Shown here in pieces: positions 1 through 8,147 of a stretch of DNA of 64,000 bases. Source of the DNA: Sphingomonas sp. MA1305. Lineage in GTDB: Bacteria > Pseudomonadota > Alphaproteobacteria > Sphingomonadales > Sphingomonadaceae. The position numbers and the translations under genes were made by a program. The stretch covers positions 434,001-498,000 of the forward strand of contig NZ_RCVT01000001.1 of NCBI RefSeq assembly GCF_016107325.1, given 5' to 3'. Position 1 is the first letter of the stretch. Each line of letters starts with the position of its first letter. The notes beneath the pieces are model-generated. The model was given only the letters and a program-made list of their open reading frames with translations. It ran no database searches and was not told the origin of the DNA.

Positions 1-2601
1 GACCGCGAACAGCGCCTGTTCGACGCCGTCGAGGATCGTCTCGCCGGTCTCCGGACAATATTCCCAGACGCCGATCCCGCCCGCCTTGATCGCGAGGTCG
101 AGTCGCTCGCGCTCGGAGGCGAGCTGACGCTCCATGTCGAGCGCGTCGGTGATGTCGGTGAGCAGCAGGGTGGCGCCGTCAGTCGACCCCGATTGGGTGC
201 GATAGGGCAGCACCCTGAGCGAGAAGACGCGTTCGCCGTCGCGGGTGGCGACCCGTCGCTGCAGCGGCCCGGCGCCGGCCGCGACGTTGCGCGCGTCGTC
301 CAGATAGTCGGTCGTCTCCAGCCGGCTGGCGACATCGGTCAGCGGCCGGCCACGATCCGCCGCCTTGAGCGGGAAGATCGTCGTCGCCCCCTCGGTGAAG
401 CTGCGGATGCGCAGCTCCGCATCGACGACGATCATCGCAAGATCGGTCGATTCGTAGAAATTCTTCAGGTCGGAATTGGCGACGGTGAGCTGGTCGACCT
501 TGCTTTTCAGTTCGTCGTTGACGGTGGACAGCTCCTCGTTGGTCGACTGGAGCTCCTCGTTCATCGACATCATTTCTTCGTTGGAGCTCTTCAGCTCCTC
601 GTTCGCCGTCTCCAGTTCCTCGACGGTCGAGCGCAGCCGATGCCGGGTCAGGCGCAGCTCGTCTTCCAACGCCTCGACATGGTCGTCACCCGATTCCATG
701 TCGGTCAGGTCGTTGGCGTCGGCCGGTCGGAACGGTCCGCTCTCGCGGAAGACGAACAGCAAGGTGCCGTCGGACAGCGGCTCGCACACCACCTCGACCA
801 TCTGCGTGCCGAACTCGCCGGTCACCGCGACGTCGCGCGCGACCAGTCGTTTGCGCTGGTCGCGCGCCTGGCGGAGCAGCGGGCCGAGCACGGTGCGCAG
901 GCCGGGGCGGGCGAGGGTGATCGCGCTCGATCCGCCGGTTCGCGTCACCGGAAAGTCGAAATAGCGGCCGAGCTTGCCGAACGCCGACAGGATGCCGCCG
1001 TCCTGGTCGAGGATCAGGCTGGGCGGGGCATAGCGATCGACGATGCGGCGGATCGCCGCGCCTTCGTCGCCCATCAGGCTCGACCCGCCGCCGATGTCGC
1101 GCTCGCGCCGCGGCGTGCGCTGGCGCAGGCTGCCCGGCAGGTCGATCGGGTAGCTCGGCGCTCCCGGCGACCGCTCGAACAGGCGCGCATGCTGGTCGAG
1201 GACGGGAAAGAGATGTTCGAAGCGGCCGACGCTTTCCGACGGGCCGAGGAACAGGAAACCGCCGGGCCGCGCCGCGTAATGGAGCAGCGGCATGATCGAT
1301 TGCTGCAGCTGGTCGTCGAAATAGATCAGCAGGTTGCGACACGACAGCAGGTCGATGCGCGAGAACGGCGGATCCTTGACCAGGCTGTGGTTGGAAAACC
1401 GGATCATGTCGCGGATCGCCGGCGCCATGGTGAAGCGCTCGGCATGCGGCACGGTGTACCGCTCGCGCAGCGGCGGCGGGATGTCGGCCAGCGCCGAGGC
1501 GGGATAGGTGCCCTCGCGCGCGATCGCCAGCATCTGTTCGTCGATATCGGTGGCGAAGATCTGCACGGCGAGCGGCTGGCCGGTGGTCCGCGCGGCTTCC
1601 GCGAACAGCATCGCGATCGAATAGGCTTCCTCGCCGCTCGAACAGCCGGGAATCCAGACGCGCACGTCCTCGTCGGGGGCACGGTCGCGCAGCAGCGGTT
1701 CGATCGCGCGGCTGCGCAACACCTCGAAATATTCGGCGTCGCGGAAGAAGCGCGTGACGTTGATCAAGAGGTCGCGGAACAGCGCCTCGCATTCCTTGGC
1801 ATCGTTGCGGACGCGGTTGAGGTAGGCGCGCCCCGTCTCGATGCCGAGCACGTGCATGCGCCGCTCGACGCGGCGGACCAGCGTCGACCGCTTGTAGCCG
1901 GAGAAATCGTGGCCGACCGCGGTGCGCAACACCCGGCACAGATCGTCGACATGGTCGGCGACGACCCCCGCTTCCGCCTCGCCGGCCTCGCCGCCACGAC
2001 GCGAGAAGAAGCCGTGCAGGCATTGGATGATCTCGCCTGGCGTCTTGACGAAATCGACCAGCCCGGTGCCGACCGCCGACAGCGGCATGCCGTCGTAGCG
2101 GGCGGTTTCCGGCTGCTGGACGACGCAGACGCCCCCATTCTCCTTGACCGCGCGCAGGCCGGTGGTGCCGTCGGCGCCGGTCCCCGACAGGATGACGCAG
2201 GCGGCGTTACCCTGCTGGTCCGAGGCGAGCGACAGGAAGAAATCGTCGATCGGCCGGCGCAGGCCGCGGGGCTGGGCGAAATCGGTCAGCTCCAGCACGC
2301 CGTCGCGCACCACCAGGCCGTGGCCGGGCGGGATGATGTAGACGCGGTCCGCCTCGACCCGCTCGCCGCCCTCGCATTGCAGCACGTCGAGGCTGGTGTG
2401 GCGGCCGAGCAGCTGCGCCAGCATGCTTTCGTGATTGGGATCGAGATGCTGGACGATGACGAACGCCATCCCGGTCGGCGCGCGGGCGGGCGCCAGCATG
2501 TCGCGCAACGCTTCCAACCCGCCAGCGGAGGCGCCGATGCCGACGATCGGCAGCGCCTCTGGTGGCGGGTCGGACGGATCGTCAGCCAAAGGGCTTGGCA
2601 T
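1..2601 (-). CDS. CheB-CheR-PAS fusion signalling protein (C-terminus cut by window edge)
   Basis: The gene runs off the left edge; 867 codons are visible. Residues about 17-190 form a CheB methylesterase with nucleophile Ser25 (GIGASAGG), His52 (VQHLDPNH) and Asp144 (SGTGADGT). Residues about 215-480 form a CheR methyltransferase with the SAM-binding loop WIPGCSSGEEAYS and the motif RIDLLSCRNLLIYF. A heptad coiled coil built of repeated NEEL/NEEM units follows, then a PAS fold. No receiver domain precedes CheB, so it is not a classical chemotaxis CheB. In this family the PAS region often leads into a histidine kinase, which would lie outside the window (inference). The ATG at 2601 was chosen: it overlaps the end of the LOV gene by 20 bases and precedes the first CheB strand by a short Pro-rich leader. 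The two genes are probably co-transcribed. Confidence 0.92.
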   Translation of the reverse strand, partial: MPSPLADDPSDPPPEALPIVGIGASAGGLEALRDMLAPARAPTGMAFVIVQHLDPNHESMLAQLLGRHTSLDVLQCEGGERVEADRVYIIPPGHGLVVRDGVLELTDFAQPRGLRRPIDDFFLSLASDQQGNAACVILSGTGADGTTGLRAVKENGGVCVVQQPETARYDGMPLSAVGTGLVDFVKTPGEIIQCLHGFFSRRGGEAGEAEAGVVADHVDDLCRVLRTAVGHDFSGYKRSTLVRRVERRMHVLGIETGRAYLNRVRNDAKECEALFRDLLINVTRFFRDAEYFEVLRSRAIEPLLRDRAPDEDVRVWIPGCSSGEEAYSIAMLFAEAARTTGQPLAVQIFATDIDEQMLAIAREGTYPASALADIPPPLRERYTVPHAERFTMAPAIRDMIRFSNHSLVKDPPFSRIDLLSCRNLLIYFDDQLQQSIMPLLHYAARPGGFLFLGPSESVGRFEHLFPVLDQHARLFERSPGAPSYPIDLPGSLRQRTPRRERDIGGGSSLMGDEGAAIRRIVDRYAPPSLILDQDGGILSAFGKLGRYFDFPVTRTGGSSAITLARPGLRTVLGPLLRQARDQRKRLVARDVAVTGEFGTQMVEVVCEPLSDGTLLFVFRESGPFRPADANDLTDMESGDDHVEALEDELRLTRHRLRSTVEELETANEELKSSNEEMMSMNEELQSTNEELSTVNDELKSKVDQLTVANSDLKNFYESTDLAMIVVDAELRIRSFTEGATTIFPLKAADRGRPLTDVASRLETTDYLDDARNVAAGAGPLQRRVATRDGERVFSLRVLPYRTQSGSTDGATLLLTDITDALDMERQLASERERLDLAIKAGGIGVWEYCPETGETILDGVEQALFAV

Positions 2602-3166
2602 CGAGATCGGCGAGCGTCAGCTTGGCCTGGGCGACGGTCGCGGCGGTGTTGGCGATCGTCACCAGCGATCCCTCCAGCACGATGCCGCTTTCCGCGAGCA
2701 CCGGGCGCAGCTGACCCAGGGTGCGGGCGAGCTGGTCGTCATATTCGGCCAGCATGTCGGGCTGCGACCGGCTGATGTCGAATTGCGAGGCAAAGACGTA
2801 GCGGACGGTGCGATCGAGCGCGCGCAGCTTCGACATGAAGAGCAGGTTGACGAACGGCGAGCCGTCCTTGCGGAAGTTGATGATCGGGGTGCGTACGTTG
2901 CCCTCGCGGTCGTCGGCGAGGAATTCGCGCAGCACCGCGCGCGGCTCGACGTTGGGGGCGTCGCCCTGGAGCATGCGGCAATTGCGGCCGATCACATCCT
3001 CGTCGCGATAGCCGGTCAGCGCGCGGAACGGCGCGTTGACGAGCAGCAACGGATTGTCGTCCGTCGCCGCGGCCAGCGCGAGCGCGATATGGGATCGGGC
3101 GAAATAGTCGCTCAGGTGATTGGGTATGTCGATGGTCACGCGTGCACTTTCGCGGTCACTAAGCAC
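2582..3166 (-). CDS. Short LOV (PAS) blue-light photoreceptor
   Basis: This 194-residue protein has one LOV-type PAS domain and a C-terminal helical tail. The photoactive motif GRNCRMLQG is present with Cys63 as the predicted flavin-adduct cysteine. The conserved Asn residues in NFRKDGSPFVN and the strand Gln in ASQFDIS, which contact the flavin ring, are also present, so the photocycle should be intact. No output domain is fused; the helical tail (about residues 135-190) may dimerise or contact a partner. The stop codon overlaps the start of the CheB-CheR-PAS gene, suggesting one signalling unit. The start used is GTG at 3166, which has no clear Shine-Dalgarno; GTG at codon 10 (about 3139) is a possible alternative. 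Confidence 0.9.
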   Translation of the reverse strand: MLSDRESARVTIDIPNHLSDYFARSHIALALAAATDDNPLLLVNAPFRALTGYRDEDVIGRNCRMLQGDAPNVEPRAVLREFLADDREGNVRTPIINFRKDGSPFVNLLFMSKLRALDRTVRYVFASQFDISRSQPDMLAEYDDQLARTLGQLRPVLAESGIVLEGSLVTIANTAATVAQAKLTLADLDAKPFG

Positions 3167-3229
3167 AAGCGGCCGATCGGTTGCAACATGGGTTTGCGGA
3201 TCGCGGGTTCGCGGATGGGACGGTCCTGA

Positions 3230-3880
3230 TCACGCCGTGGCGCTGAACTGCGCGCGCAAATCGTCCAGCGTGGCCGCCAGATGCCGCGTCATCACCGCCT
3301 CCACCGTCGAGCTTTCGCGGCCGAGCCACGCATCGATCAGTTCGCGATGCTCCAGATGCGCGCGATCCTCACGTCCCGCCGGCTGCAGATGGGTGATGAC
3401 ATAGCGTTCGGCGAGCACCGCGAGACGCTCGACCAACTGCGTGGTCAGCAACCGGCCGCCCGGGCGCACCAGCGCGGTATGGAAGTCGCGGTTGCGCACC
3501 GCCACCTCGGCTAGATTCTCCGACGCGGCGGTGTCGAGCGCGTGGAAGGCGGCCAGTGCCTCCGCCTGTTCGCGCTGCGTCGCCTCCGCCGCGCCACGCG
3601 CCGCGGCGAGCGGCTCGATCGCCAGGCGCAGCGCGTAGATCTCGTCGGCCTGGTCCGCCGACATCGGCCGCACCGTATAGCCGCGGTTGGCCTGGCTGAC
3701 GAGCAACCCTTCCTGTTCCAGCCGGGCCAGCGCCTCGCGAAGCGGGATCTTGCTGACGCCCAGTTCGGCGGCCAGCGCGTCCTGGCGGATCGGCGCGCTC
3801 GTCGGTATCGACCCGGAGACGATCCGTTCGCGAACGATCTCAAATACTTGATCGGACAGCGTACGGACGACGATGGTCAT
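3230..3880 (-). CDS. GntR-family transcriptional regulator, FCD (FadR-like) type
   Basis: The N-terminal winged helix (about residues 5-70) shows the GntR pattern with SDQVFEIVRERIVSG, the recognition helix SKIPLREALARLEQEGL and the wing NRGYTVRP. The C-terminal all-helical FCD domain (about 75-210) has the conserved Arg/His positions (RNRDFHTALV, HLEHRELIDA, MTRHLAATL) that bind a carboxylate ligand, usually through a metal. The start ATG at 3880 was chosen over an upstream codon because the family begins just before the first helix. It is divergent from the oxidoreductase-peptidase pair at 4067-6465, which it probably controls in response to an amino or carboxylic acid. A palindrome in the shared promoter region is the likely operator. 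Confidence 0.88.
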   Translation of the reverse strand: MTIVVRTLSDQVFEIVRERIVSGSIPTSAPIRQDALAAELGVSKIPLREALARLEQEGLLVSQANRGYTVRPMSADQADEIYALRLAIEPLAAARGAAEATQREQAEALAAFHALDTAASENLAEVAVRNRDFHTALVRPGGRLLTTQLVERLAVLAERYVITHLQPAGREDRAHLEHRELIDAWLGRESSTVEAVMTRHLAATLDDLRAQFSATA

Positions 3881-4028
3881 GCAACAGGCTCCTGGGGGAC
3901 GCACGGGGCAGGACGCCCCGGCGCGCTTAACGCCGCCCTTCCAACATGATGGCGGGCGTAGAGGGTACCGTATATCAGATCCCGGCGACTTGGCGATATG
4001 CCTATGTTACTGCGACTTGCGGGCAGTG

Positions 4029-4040
4029 ATCGTATACGAT
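4029..4040. promoter_or_regulatory. Candidate operator of the GntR regulator
   Basis: The perfect 12-base palindrome ATCGTATACGAT lies in the divergent intergenic region, 27 bases before the GTG of the oxidoreductase. GntR/FCD regulators commonly bind short GT...AC palindromes. A partly similar GTATAT sequence lies near 3969. Assignment to this regulator is inferred from position only. Confidence 0.45.
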
Positions 4041-4066
4041 AGGTCGCCGACGATGAGGTTCCTGGC

Positions 4067-5290
4067 GTGAAGATCGCGATCCTTGGCGGCGGTATCGTCG
4101 GGCGCAGCATCGCACTGGCGCTCGCCGGCCGCGGCGCGCGCGTGGTGCTGGTCGACGACGGCGATATGGCGGCGGCGTCCTGGGGCAATGCCGGTCATAT
4201 CGCGATCGAACAGGGCGCACCGCTCGCCTCGCTCGCCACCATCGCCTCGGTGCCGCGGCGGCTGTTCCTGCGCGGTGGCGCAGTGGCGCTGCCGCCGCGC
4301 ATGGCCGGTGCGTGGCTGCCCTTCTCGTTGCGCCTCGCGCTGGCGGCGCGGCCCGCCCGTTTCGCCGCCGGTACGCACGCGCTCGGCACGCTGCTGCGCG
4401 CGGCGGCGCCGGCTTGGCAGCGGCTGGCGGCGGCGATCGACGCGCCGACGCTGCTGGCCCTCGATGGCCATGTCGTCGCCTGGGAGAGCGGCGCCACCGC
4501 CACGGCGGGCCGCGCCGCCTGGGCCGCAGCGCCGATCGGCACGGCGTCGCTGCGCGACCTCGCCGCGGGCGAACTGGCGACGCTGCGCGGTCTCGCGCCC
4601 GCCGTCGCCGGCGCCGTCCGCTTCGACGGCACCGGCCGCATCGCCGATCTCGGCCGGCTCGCCGCCGCGCTCGACGCGGCCCTGGCCCGCGCCGGCGTTG
4701 AACGCGTGACGCAGCGCGCGCGACTGATCCGCGACGGGCGCCGCGTCGCGATCGAGGGCGTCGCGGCGGACCGTATCGTCGTCGCCGCCGGCATCGGCTC
4801 ACGCGCGCTGCTCGCCAGCATCGGCTGGCGCGTGCCGCTGATCGCCGAGCGCGGCTATCATGCCCGCTTCGCGCCCGGCGACTGGCCGGCGGGGCAGGTG
4901 CCCGTCGTCTTCGAGGACCGCTCGCTGATCGTCACCCGCTATGCCGATACCGTTCAGGCCGCCGGCTTCGTCGAGTTCGGCCGCGCCGAGGCGCCCGCCG
5001 ACCCGCGCAAGTGGCGCCGGCTGGAGGCGCATGTCGCCGCGCTCGGCCTGCCCGTCGGACCGGTCGCGAGTCGCTGGATGGGCGTCCGCCCGACGCTGCC
5101 CGACTATCTGCCCGCGATCGGCCGGGCGACGCAGGTCGACGACCTCTTTTACGCCTTCGGCCACCAGCATCTCGGCCTGACGCTCGGCCCGCTGACCGGC
5201 GAGCTGGTCGCCGACCTCGTCACCGGCGCGACGCCCGCCGCCGACCTCGCCCCCTTCGCCCTCGAACGCCTGACGGGACGCCTGCCATGA
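4067..5290 (+). CDS. FAD-dependent D-amino-acid dehydrogenase/oxidase-like protein (DAO family)
   Basis: The protein has 407 residues. The N-terminus holds the dinucleotide-binding fold ILGGGIVGRSIALALAGRG followed by an acidic strand end (VLVDDGD), typical of DAO/DadA flavoproteins. The C-terminus keeps the family pattern W-MGVRPTLPDYLPAIG and FGHQHLGLTLGP, which closes the FAD site. The family oxidatively deaminates D-amino acids or other secondary amines; the substrate cannot be read from sequence. Translation starts at GTG 4067. The stop overlaps the start of the downstream peptidase as ATGA, so the two are translationally coupled, and a GntR/FCD regulator is divergent. Together they look like a small locus for scavenging D-amino acids, proline derivatives or dipeptides. 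Confidence 0.85.
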   Translation: MKIAILGGGIVGRSIALALAGRGARVVLVDDGDMAAASWGNAGHIAIEQGAPLASLATIASVPRRLFLRGGAVALPPRMAGAWLPFSLRLALAARPARFAAGTHALGTLLRAAAPAWQRLAAAIDAPTLLALDGHVVAWESGATATAGRAAWAAAPIGTASLRDLAAGELATLRGLAPAVAGAVRFDGTGRIADLGRLAAALDAALARAGVERVTQRARLIRDGRRVAIEGVAADRIVVAAGIGSRALLASIGWRVPLIAERGYHARFAPGDWPAGQVPVVFEDRSLIVTRYADTVQAAGFVEFGRAEAPADPRKWRRLEAHVAALGLPVGPVASRWMGVRPTLPDYLPAIGRATQVDDLFYAFGHQHLGLTLGPLTGELVADLVTGATPAADLAPFALERLTGRLP

Positions 5291-6465
5291 TCGCCACCTC
5301 CGACGCCGCGACCGAACTCGCCGCGATCCGTCCGCCCGCAACCCGCGCGCCCGCCATCGCCGCCGGCGAATATGCCGCCCGTCTCGACAAGGCGCGCGCG
5401 CTGACCGAGCGGCTCGGCGCCGACGCCCTGCTCGTCCATGCCGGCGCGTCGTTGCGTTATTTCACCGGTGTGCCCTGGGCGGCGACCGAGCGGATGGTCG
5501 CGCTGCTGCTGCCGGTGCGCGGCACGCCGTCGATCGTCTGCCCGCGCTTCGAGGAAGGATCGCTGGTCGCCGCGCTCGTCATCGATGCCGAGCTGCGGCT
5601 GTGGGAGGAGGAGGAGGCGCCGACGGCGCTGGTCGCCGACGCGCTGCCGCGCGGCGCGACCGTCGCGATCGACCCGCTGCTGCCCTTCGCCTGGGGCGAG
5701 CGGCTGCGCGGCCTCGGCCTGACCGCGATCGACGGTGCCGCGGCGATCGACGGCTGCCGGATGATCAAGTCGCCCGCCGAACTCGCCCTGCTCGCCGAGG
5801 CCAAGGCGATGACGTTGGAGGTGCAGGCGCGCGCCGCCCGCATCCTGCGCCCCGGCATCGCCGCCAGCGCGGTCGCACGCTTCATCGACGACGCGCATCG
5901 TGCGATCGGCGGCACCGGCTCGTTTTTCTGCGCGGTACAGTTCGGCCGCGCCACCGCCTTTCCGCACGGCCTGCCCGGCGACCAGCAGCTGGAGGAGGAT
6001 CAGCTGGTGCTGATCGACACCGGCACGACGGTGCACGGCTATCATTCCGACATCACCCGCACCTATGCCTTCGGCCGCGTCGAGGACGAGGTCGCGGCGA
6101 TCTGGCAGATCGAGAAGGAGGCGCAGGCCGCCGCCTTCGCCGCCGTCGCTCCCGGCGTCCCCTGCGAGCAGGTCGATGCCGCCGCGCGGCGGGTGCTGGT
6201 CGCCAACGGGCTGGGGCCGGACTATCGCCTGCCCGGCCTGCCGCACCGCACCGGGCATGGCATCGGGCTGTCGATCCACGAGCCGGCCAATCTGGTCCGC
6301 GGCGACCGCACGCCGATGGCGCCGGGCATGTGCTTCTCCAACGAGCCGATGATCGTCGTACCGGATCGCTTCGGCGTCCGCCTGGAGGATCACTTCCACG
6401 TCACCGAGACGGGCGCCGCCTGGTTCACCGAGCCGCAGCCTGCGCTGGACCGCCCCTTCGGCTGA
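5287..6465 (+). CDS. M24 family metallopeptidase (Xaa-Pro dipeptidase/aminopeptidase type)
   Basis: The protein has 392 residues, with a creatinase-like N-terminal domain (about 1-160) and a C-terminal pita-bread domain. The five metal ligands of M24 peptidases are visible: Asp in LVLIDTGTT, Asp in HSDITRTYAFG, His in RTGHGIGLSIHE, Glu in SNEPMIV and Glu in RLEDHFHVTE. The family cleaves Xaa-Pro bonds, but some members act on creatine-like compounds or DMSP. The ATG at 5287 overlaps the stop of the DAO gene (ATGA), and an open frame further upstream is a shadow. It is probably co-regulated with the DAO gene. Confidence 0.9.
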   Translation: MIATSDAATELAAIRPPATRAPAIAAGEYAARLDKARALTERLGADALLVHAGASLRYFTGVPWAATERMVALLLPVRGTPSIVCPRFEEGSLVAALVIDAELRLWEEEEAPTALVADALPRGATVAIDPLLPFAWGERLRGLGLTAIDGAAAIDGCRMIKSPAELALLAEAKAMTLEVQARAARILRPGIAASAVARFIDDAHRAIGGTGSFFCAVQFGRATAFPHGLPGDQQLEEDQLVLIDTGTTVHGYHSDITRTYAFGRVEDEVAAIWQIEKEAQAAAFAAVAPGVPCEQVDAAARRVLVANGLGPDYRLPGLPHRTGHGIGLSIHEPANLVRGDRTPMAPGMCFSNEPMIVVPDRFGVRLEDHFHVTETGAAWFTEPQPALDRPFG

Positions 6466-6484
6466 CGATTTCGCTGTCCTACAA

Positions 6485-6501
6485 CGAACCAATATGGTTC
6501 G
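6485..6501. promoter_or_regulatory. Palindromic operator-like site upstream of the endolysin-holin pair
   Basis: CGAACCA and TGGTTCG form a perfect 7-base inverted repeat with a 3-base spacer, ending 25 bases before the endolysin ATG and just upstream of its Shine-Dalgarno (GGGAGGG). The position suggests a repressor or activator site for the lysis genes. The cognate protein is unknown. Confidence 0.4.
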
Positions 6502-6526
6502 ATCCTGACATTCGGGAGGGTAGGAC

Positions 6527-7066
6527 ATGGATATCGACGGACTGATCGACCGCCTCATCGCGCGCGAGGGCGGTTATGTGCATGATGCGGCGGACCGGGG
6601 TGGCGAGACCTGCTGGGGAATCACCGCGGCGGTCGCGCGTGAAGAGGGCTATGCGGGACCGATGCGGGCGCTGCCGCGTGCCACGGCGGTCGACATCTAC
6701 CGGCGGCGCTATTGGATCGCGCCGGGTTGGGACCGGGTGGCGGCGATCGCGCCGATCCTCGCCGCCGAGCTGTTCGACGCGGGTGTCAACATGGGCGTGG
6801 CGACGGCGGGCGGCTTTCTGCAGCGGGCGCTCAACGCGCTCAATCGCGGCGGGCACGATTATGCCGACCTGCCGGTCGACGGCCGCGTCGGGGCCCGCAC
6901 CATCGCGGCGATCGCTGCCTTTCTGAAACTGCGCGGCCCGGCGGGCGAGGGGGTGATGGTCAAGGCAGTGCAGGCGTTGCGCGGCGAGCGCTACGTTCGC
7001 CTCGCCGAGCGACGACCGGCGGACGAGGCATTCCTCTACGGCTGGCTGGCGGGGCGGGTCGGATGA
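6527..7066 (+). CDS. GH108-type endolysin (gene-transfer-agent or phage lysis enzyme)
   Basis: The protein has 179 residues. The N-terminal half matches glycoside hydrolase family 108: the motif REGGYV with Glu14 as catalytic acid, then DRGGETCWGIT, and WDRV...DAGVNMG. The C-terminal half (about 95-175) is the peptidoglycan-binding domain normally attached to it (VDGRVGARTIAAI, RYVRLAERRP). The start ATG at 6527 has a good Shine-Dalgarno GGGAGGG. No signal peptide is seen, so release needs the holin encoded immediately downstream (ATGA overlap). No capsid or tail genes are nearby. An isolated endolysin-holin pair of exactly these two families is found in Rhodobacter-type gene transfer agents (recalled, not searched). 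Confidence 0.88.
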   Translation: MDIDGLIDRLIAREGGYVHDAADRGGETCWGITAAVAREEGYAGPMRALPRATAVDIYRRRYWIAPGWDRVAAIAPILAAELFDAGVNMGVATAGGFLQRALNALNRGGHDYADLPVDGRVGARTIAAIAAFLKLRGPAGEGVMVKAVQALRGERYVRLAERRPADEAFLYGWLAGRVG

Positions 7067-7335
7067 GCGCGATCGACGAGGCGGGTACCCGGACGACCGA
7101 CCGCTGGGTCACGCGGGCGCGACCCGCGTTCCTGTACGTCATGTACGTGCTGCTGCTCTGGTCGATTCCGATGGGGCTGCTCGCCGCCATCCGCCCCGCC
7201 GCGGCGGCGGCGATGGCGGCGGGCATGGCCGCCTATCTGCGCGCGATACCGGAGCCGCTCTACGCGCTCTTCGGCACGGGCTATGTCGGCTACACCGTGG
7301 CGCGCAGCATCGGCAAGGCGCGCGGGGTGGAGTAA
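7063..7335 (+). CDS. Holin of the 3-TM gene-transfer-agent type
   Basis: This 90-residue protein begins with a short charged N-terminus and continues with hydrophobic segments at about 22-42 (FLYVMYVLLLWSIPMGLLAA) and 43-60 (Ala-rich), plus a weaker one at about 66-82 (LYALFGTGYVGYTVARS). The layout is that of the 3-TM holin family found in gene transfer agents and prophages. The start overlaps the endolysin stop (ATGA), so the pair is translationally coupled. It should form the membrane lesion that lets the GH108 enzyme reach the cell wall. Confidence 0.75.
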   Translation: MSAIDEAGTRTTDRWVTRARPAFLYVMYVLLLWSIPMGLLAAIRPAAAAAMAAGMAAYLRAIPEPLYALFGTGYVGYTVARSIGKARGVE

Positions 7336-7340
7336 TCTGG

Positions 7341-7369
7341 CGATCCTCCCCCGTACACGGGGAGGATCG
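7341..7369. repeat. GC-rich hairpin mini-repeat / possible terminator
   Basis: An 11-base perfect stem (CGATCCTCCCC with GGGGAGGATCG) encloses a 7-base loop just after the holin stop and before hslV. It lacks a T run, so it is a weak intrinsic terminator at best. The TCCTCCCC...GGGGAGGA ends resemble those of the element inserted in truB (25015-25143), so it may be a minimal member of that repeat family. Confidence 0.6.
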
Positions 7370-7410
7370 GGCCCTTGGCATCCGCCGCCCGCGATCCCTA
7401 CATGCGGCCC

Positions 7411-7995
7411 ATGAGCGGGAACGATCCTCACGCCATGCCGGTCTGGCATGGCACCACCATCCTGTCGGTACGACGCGGCGGCAAGGTCGTCGTCATCGGC
7501 GACGGGCAGGTTTCGATGGGCCAGACGGTGATGAAGCCGAACGCCCGCAAGGTCCGCCGGCTCGGCGCCGACGGCCCGGACGGCAAGGGTGCGGTGATCG
7601 GCGGCTTCGCCGGCGCCACCGCCGACGCCTTTACGTTGTTCGAGCGGCTGGAGGCGAAGCTGGAGCGGCATCAGGGGCAGCTGATGCGCGCCGCGGTCGA
7701 ACTCGCCAAGGACTGGCGCACCGACAAATATCTTCGCAACCTCGAGGCGATGATGATCGTCGCCGACAAGGAGGTGACGCTGATCCTGACCGGCAACGGC
7801 GACGTGCTGGAGCCGGAGAACGGCATCGCCGCGATTGGATCGGGCGGCAATTACGCCCTCGCCGCCGCCCGCGCCTTGGTCGACTATGAGGGCGATGCCG
7901 AGACGATCTGCCGCAAGGCGATGCAGATCGCCGCCGACGTCTGCGTCTACACCAACGATCGCGTGACGGTGGAGACGCTGGACAGCACGTCCTGA
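7411..7995 (+). CDS. hslV: HslV, ATP-dependent protease peptidase subunit
   Basis: HslV is the proteasome-like peptidase of the HslUV (ClpQY) protease. With the start at ATG 7411 the protein has 194 residues, slightly longer than the usual ~175-180 because of a short propeptide. The catalytic N-terminal threonine is exposed by cleavage before TTILSVRR (Thr15). Other family marks are [19 protein letters not shown] and [11 protein letters not shown], and [15 protein letters not shown]. An upstream TTG at 7375 would extend the frame but is unlikely. hslU follows after a 152-base repeat-containing spacer on the same strand. Confidence 0.95.
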   Translation: MSGNDPHAMPVWHGTTILSVRRGGKVVVIGDGQVSMGQTVMKPNARKVRRLGADGPDGKGAVIGGFAGATADAFTLFERLEAKLERHQGQLMRAAVELAKDWRTDKYLRNLEAMMIVADKEVTLILTGNGDVLEPENGIAAIGSGGNYALAAARALVDYEGDAETICRKAMQIAADVCVYTNDRVTVETLDSTS

Positions 7996-8009
7996 TGCGG
8001 TCCCTGCAC

Positions 8010-8103
8010 GGGTGCGACCTTTGAGACTTTCCGGACGCGCCCTCGGTGCGACCTTCGTGACGTTCGGCTGCACCCCTTCCGGGTGCGACCTTTGAGACTT
8101 TCC
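8010..8103. repeat. Short direct repeats between hslV and hslU
   Basis: A 23-base unit starting GGGTGCGACCTTTGAGAC occurs identically at 8010-8032 and 8081-8103, with a diverged copy (GGTGCGACCTTCGTGACG) at about 8045-8062. A GCACCC...GGGTGC hairpin precedes the third copy. The units fill most of the gap between the two protease genes. Confidence 0.75.
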
Positions 8104-8147
8104 AACTGTGCCGCGCCGGATCGTCCGCGCGGCCACCGGGTGACCCG

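Noticed and set aside
193..2775. An 860-residue open frame on the plus strand
   Set aside because: It is the antisense shadow of the CheB-CheR-PAS gene; its translation is Arg/Ala/Gln-rich without domains, whereas the minus strand shows full catalytic motifs.
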